Source of the DNA: an uncultured Collinsella sp.
GTDB lineage: Bacteria; Actinomycetota; Coriobacteriia; Coriobacteriales; Coriobacteriaceae
Reading direction: 5' to 3'
Assembly: GCA_900549555.1 (NCBI GenBank)
Contig: UROO01000065.1
Span: 1 to 10,554, forward strand
DNA length: 10,554 nucleotides
The notes beneath the pieces are model-generated. The model did no database searches. It saw only the letters and a list, made by a program, of their open reading frames with translations, and was not told where the DNA came from. Positions within the stretch are counted from its first letter, which is position 1, and every line of letters starts with the position of its first letter. Shown here piece after piece: positions 8,210-10,554 of this stretch. Position numbers and translations under genes: made by a program.

Positions 8210-8326
8210 GATCTGCGACGCGAACATCCCGAGCCAAGAGGAATTACGGTTACTGGTACAGCCGGGGACTTGCACCCCGATTCTCCCAAACGCGCAGGAA
8301 AACCGCGCATTTGTGCGTCTCCGCAC
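8210..8326 (-). ncRNA. Putative cobalamin (adenosylcobalamin-type) riboswitch
   Basis: On the minus strand the core block GGGAGAA (8281-8287) is followed by the hairpin CGGGG-TGCAAGT-CCCCG (8279-8263), then GGCTGTACCAGTAACC and GTAA. This parallels the cobalamin riboswitch core (GGGAA, GGTG-AA-CC hairpin, GCTG-ACC-CAACTGTAA). A preceding hairpin GCGCGG-TTTT-CC(T)GCGC lies at 8292-8308. The closing helix pairs GACGC (8315-8319) with GCGTC (8217-8221), extended by TGC/GCA. The 3' segment GGCTCGGGATGTTCGC resembles the end of the class. It lies just after a promoter and upstream of a surface operon with transcobalamin-like domains, which fits B12 repression. Some consensus bases deviate, for example CCAGTAACCG in place of CCCGCAACTG, so a variant subclass is possible. 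Confidence 0.75.
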
Positions 8327-8343
8327 CACCATCTAGGCCATCG

Positions 8344-8372
8344 ATTATTACTGTCAGTATGGTATCACGCAA
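8344..8372 (-). promoter_or_regulatory. Probable sigma70-type promoter of the riboswitch/surface-protein operon
   Basis: On the minus strand TTGCGT (8367-8372) and TAATAAT (8344-8350) are separated by 16 bases. This places transcription start near 8337, about ten bases before the first paired riboswitch bases. The region is distinctly AT-rich against its surroundings. The -35 shares two bases with the T-run of the preceding terminator. Confidence 0.6.
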
Positions 8373-8398
8373 AAGGGCCCCGCACACAGGCGAAGCCC
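8371..8398 (-). terminator. Intrinsic terminator of the ABC1-kinase operon
   Basis: On the minus strand GGGCTTCGC (8398-8390), a six-base loop CTGTGT, and GCGGGGCCC (8383-8375) form a 9-bp stem with two G-T wobbles, followed at once by TTTT (8374-8371). It lies 86 bases past the kinase stop codon. The complementary strand has no T-run after the stem, so it acts only on leftward transcripts. Confidence 0.85.
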
Positions 8399-8483
8399 AA
8401 GGTAAAAGCTATGGTTTGCGATAGAAAAGGGTGAGGATGGAGTGCCGAGCAAAATAACCCGTTTCCCCGATCCCAGGAAATCG

Positions 8484-10247
8484 TTAACGCTTGCCGCCGT
8501 GACTGTTGCGCCAGATCTCGCGACCCAGCATCAGCGCCAGCACCAGCGCGCTCACGTAGCCCATAAAGCCAATGACCGGGATACCGAACACAACCGGCTC
8601 GATGCGCGCGTAGTACACCACCGACGAACCGATAAACAGACCGGCGATCACAATTGCCATCGACATGCGGTCGATAATTCCACCCAGCTGCCGCAGCGCC
8701 TTATCGCTGCTCATGATCTGCGTGTTTACCTTAAGCTGACCGCGCGTGAGCATGCGCGACGCCAAGCCCAGATACTCGGCCGCCTCGAGCGAGCCTTTTG
8801 CCGCGCGATAGCTGCTCGCGGCAAGATCGCGCCCCATTTCGCGGACGCGCGCATAGGTGCTCTTCTCGTTTTTGATATGCGTCTGGATGATCTGGATCAT
8901 GTTGACGTTGGGCATGTACTCGGTCAGCAGGCCCTCGAGCGTCACCATGCCGCGCGCGAACATCGTCACCACGCTCGGCAGCTCAACATCGTTTTTGCGC
9001 GCCAGGTTTAGCAGCGAGGTCAAAAACTCGCCGATATCAAGATCCTTAAGGTCGAGACCCGCAAAGTCGGCGACGATAAAGTCCAAGTCGGACAAAAAGG
9101 CCGAATGGTCGAGCTCGGCCGAGTCGCCGCGCGTCACGGCAAAGCGCATGAGCGAATCCTTGAGCTTGGGCACGTCGCCCTCGGCCACGGCGAAAATCAT
9201 GTCCTTGACGATACCGCGGTCGTGGCTCGACATGCGCCCGACCATGCCCAGGTCAATAAAGTAGACGATGCCGTCCTTGAGGATGATGTTTCCCGCATGC
9301 GGGTCGGCATGGAAAAAGCCGTCATCGAGCACCTGCGTCGAATAGTCCTCGACAATCGCCGAGCCGATCTTTTCCAGGTCATAGCCCTCGGCCACCAGGC
9401 GCTCGGGATCGGCAATGGAGATGCCATCGATGTAGTCCATGACCACCACGTGTTCGGTGCAAAGGTCCAGGTAGGATTTGGGACACGACACGCCATGGAC
9501 GCTCTTATGGAACTCATAGAAATCGTTGAGGTTTTTGGCCTCGGCCAAAAAGTTGGTCTCCTCGCGAAACGAGGTCCACAGCTCCTCGACCACGCCGTGC
9601 AGGTCAACAAACTGATCGGTGTTAACGAACTTGGAAACGATGCGCACCACCGAACGGATGATGTCGATGTCCTGTGCCATGACCTGCTGCGCGCCGGGGC
9701 GCTGCACCTTAACGGCCACGTCCTCACCTGTCACCAGACGGGCGCGGTGCACCTGCGCGAGCGATGCGCTTCCGAGCGGGTTGGGGTCGATCGCGTCGAA
9801 CATCTGCCCCAGGCGCTGGCCGTACTCCTCTTCTAGACAGCGGAGCACTACCTCATACGGCACCGGCTCCACGTCGGAGCGCAGGCGACGCAGCTCGTCG
9901 CAAAACCGCTGCGGCAAAATCTCGGAGCGGTTAGCCAGAATCTGCCCCATCTTGACGAACATGGGGCCAAGCTCTTCGAGCAGGCGGCGCAGGCGAACCG
10001 GCGTGAGGTTATCCCACACGCGATACTTTTTAATCAGGCGAACGATCTGACCGATGCGCTCGCGACGGCCCGCCGGCGTGAGCTGGTATTCCTCGTCCGG
10101 CGCCATCGCGTCGGGCTCCTCGGGGACCATATCGACAGCGCGTGGCTTCTTGCGAGCGCCTGAGACGGCGGCCTCGACCTCATCGACAACCGCCGTCTCG
10201 TCACCCAGGGGATCTAGATTGTTGTGATCGGTGGTGGAATCTGCCAT
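8484..10247 (-). CDS. ABC1/AarF/UbiB-family atypical protein kinase
   Basis: A complete 587-residue protein. The hallmarks are in order: the KxGQ motif as KMGQ at 99-102 followed by NRSEILP; the alanine-rich nucleotide loop GSASLAQVHRA at 159-169; the lysine of VAVKVQRPG at 180; paired glutamates in FREETNFLAEAKN at 229-230; the catalytic loop HADPHAGN at 313-320; and the metal-binding aspartate in IDLGMVG at 332. The usual catalytic-loop proline (DPHPGN) is alanine here. The C-terminus has two hydrophobic segments, at about 528-550 and 554-575, separated by a short turn, as in membrane-associated family members. Proteobacterial UbiB supports ubiquinone synthesis. A strictly anaerobic actinobacterial host would be unlikely to use ubiquinone, so a lipid- or membrane-related ATPase role is the safer statement, and no symbol is given. 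It starts 8 bases after the upstream gene's stop with no clear ribosome binding site, suggesting coupled translation. Confidence 0.93.
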   Translation of the reverse strand: MADSTTDHNNLDPLGDETAVVDEVEAAVSGARKKPRAVDMVPEEPDAMAPDEEYQLTPAGRRERIGQIVRLIKKYRVWDNLTPVRLRRLLEELGPMFVKMGQILANRSEILPQRFCDELRRLRSDVEPVPYEVVLRCLEEEYGQRLGQMFDAIDPNPLGSASLAQVHRARLVTGEDVAVKVQRPGAQQVMAQDIDIIRSVVRIVSKFVNTDQFVDLHGVVEELWTSFREETNFLAEAKNLNDFYEFHKSVHGVSCPKSYLDLCTEHVVVMDYIDGISIADPERLVAEGYDLEKIGSAIVEDYSTQVLDDGFFHADPHAGNIILKDGIVYFIDLGMVGRMSSHDRGIVKDMIFAVAEGDVPKLKDSLMRFAVTRGDSAELDHSAFLSDLDFIVADFAGLDLKDLDIGEFLTSLLNLARKNDVELPSVVTMFARGMVTLEGLLTEYMPNVNMIQIIQTHIKNEKSTYARVREMGRDLAASSYRAAKGSLEAAEYLGLASRMLTRGQLKVNTQIMSSDKALRQLGGIIDRMSMAIVIAGLFIGSSVVYYARIEPVVFGIPVIGFMGYVSALVLALMLGREIWRNSHGGKR

Positions 10248-10255
10248 CTGCGCTG

Positions 10256-10521
10256 CTACTCGGCCTCTTCGGCGTCCTCTGCGTCGTCGGGCTCAACAGA
10301 CTCGACGGGCACCGAGGTCACGTTGTCCTCGACCGAGTCGACGATGTCGCGCACATGGGCCAGGAAGGCCGTGCGCTCGGGGGCGGTCATAACACGGACG
10401 CGGGCCAGGATGAGCTCGTCGAGCACGCGCTGTGCCGCAGTCTCACCCTGCATGCCCAGGCGCTCGGTCAGGTCTGAGATGGTGCCGCCGGCCTGCTCGA
10501 ACATGTCGGACACACTGCGGG
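10256..10521 (-). CDS. Small helical acid-tailed protein, C-terminal part only; possibly phasin-like
   Basis: About 88 residues remain before the TAG at 10256-10258. The frame continues through a GTG at 10513 and an ATG at 10504 to the adapter junction at 10521/10522, so the true N-terminus is probably lost and those internal starts are doubtful. The visible part is predicted mostly helical (GGTISDLTERLGM, AAQRVLDELILARVRVM, TAPERTAFLAHVRDIVDSV) and ends in an acidic tail (EPDDAEDAEEAE). Small helical phasin-like proteins (PHA synthesis regulator type) are often encoded next to ABC1-kinase genes, and the adjacency here fits. The sequence itself does not prove it. It is probably cotranscribed with the kinase, which follows after 8 bases. 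Confidence 0.65.
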
Positions 10522-10554
10522 CTGTCTCTTATACACATCTCCGAGCCCACGAGA
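10522..10554. other. Sequencing adapter (Nextera, Tn5 mosaic end plus read-2 tail), not genomic
   Basis: The contig ends with CTGTCTCTTATACACATCT (10522-10540), the 19-base Tn5 mosaic end, followed by CCGAGCCCACGAGA, the start of the Nextera read-2 adapter. This is an untrimmed library artefact. No coding or regulatory meaning should be read from it, and it marks the last true genomic base at about 10521. Confidence 0.98.

Noticed and set aside
8262..8290. Possible tRNA T-arm (GGGG-loop-CCCC hairpin)
   Set aside because: The loop lacks the TTCRA pattern and no acceptor or anticodon stem can be built around it. The hairpin fits the cobalamin riboswitch core instead.
1..10521. CRISPR array
   Set aside because: No short, evenly spaced direct repeats with unique spacers were seen. 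The repeats present are protein-coding domain repeats.
10522..10540. Tn5 transposon end as a mobile element
   Set aside because: The mosaic end is followed by the synthetic Nextera read-2 tail at the contig end and no transposase gene is present, so it is a library artefact.

Overview
The window comes from a GC-rich bacterium, most likely a gut member of the Coriobacteriia (Collinsella-like). That assignment is an inference from codon use, from an Ala/Asp/Ser-rich giant surface protein with DUF4430 and PQQ-like propeller domains, and from an ABC1-kinase gene; there is no rRNA or other marker gene to confirm it. Every real gene lies on the minus strand, so biological order runs from high to low coordinates. 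The right end is not genomic: the last 33 bases are a Nextera/Tn5 sequencing adapter, so the contig stops inside a gene.

Reading from the right: (1) 10256-10521 is the C-terminal part of a small helical, acid-tailed protein, cut by the adapter. (2) Eight bases later comes a complete ABC1/AarF/UbiB-family atypical kinase (8484-10247) with two C-terminal membrane segments. (3) A strong intrinsic terminator (8371-8398) ends that operon. Its T-run touches the -35 of the next promoter (8344-8372). (4) The roughly 465-base gene-free stretch then holds what looks like a cobalamin riboswitch (about 8210-8326) and a long GC-rich leader. (5) This leader feeds a 2397-residue secreted, membrane-anchored protein (825-8018). 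Its order is: signal peptide, seven Ig-like repeats, three degenerate Big-type domains, three DUF4430 (transcobalamin C-terminal-like) domains, a PQQ-like beta-propeller, an InlB-type repeat, a Lys/Ser linker, and a transmembrane segment with a KRR tail. (6) Nine bases downstream, a GTG-started second surface protein (1-815, running off the window) has an N-terminal membrane segment, a long charged and Gly/Ser linker, and another DUF4430 domain.

The most interesting reading is that items 4 to 6 are one cobalamin-controlled operon for capturing corrinoid at the cell surface. A B12-sensing RNA drives two cell-surface proteins carrying at least four copies of the domain family related to the cobalamin-capping domain of animal transcobalamin and intrinsic factor. 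The riboswitch and DUF4430 domains are read from the sequence by pattern. Corrinoid binding by these proteins is inference.
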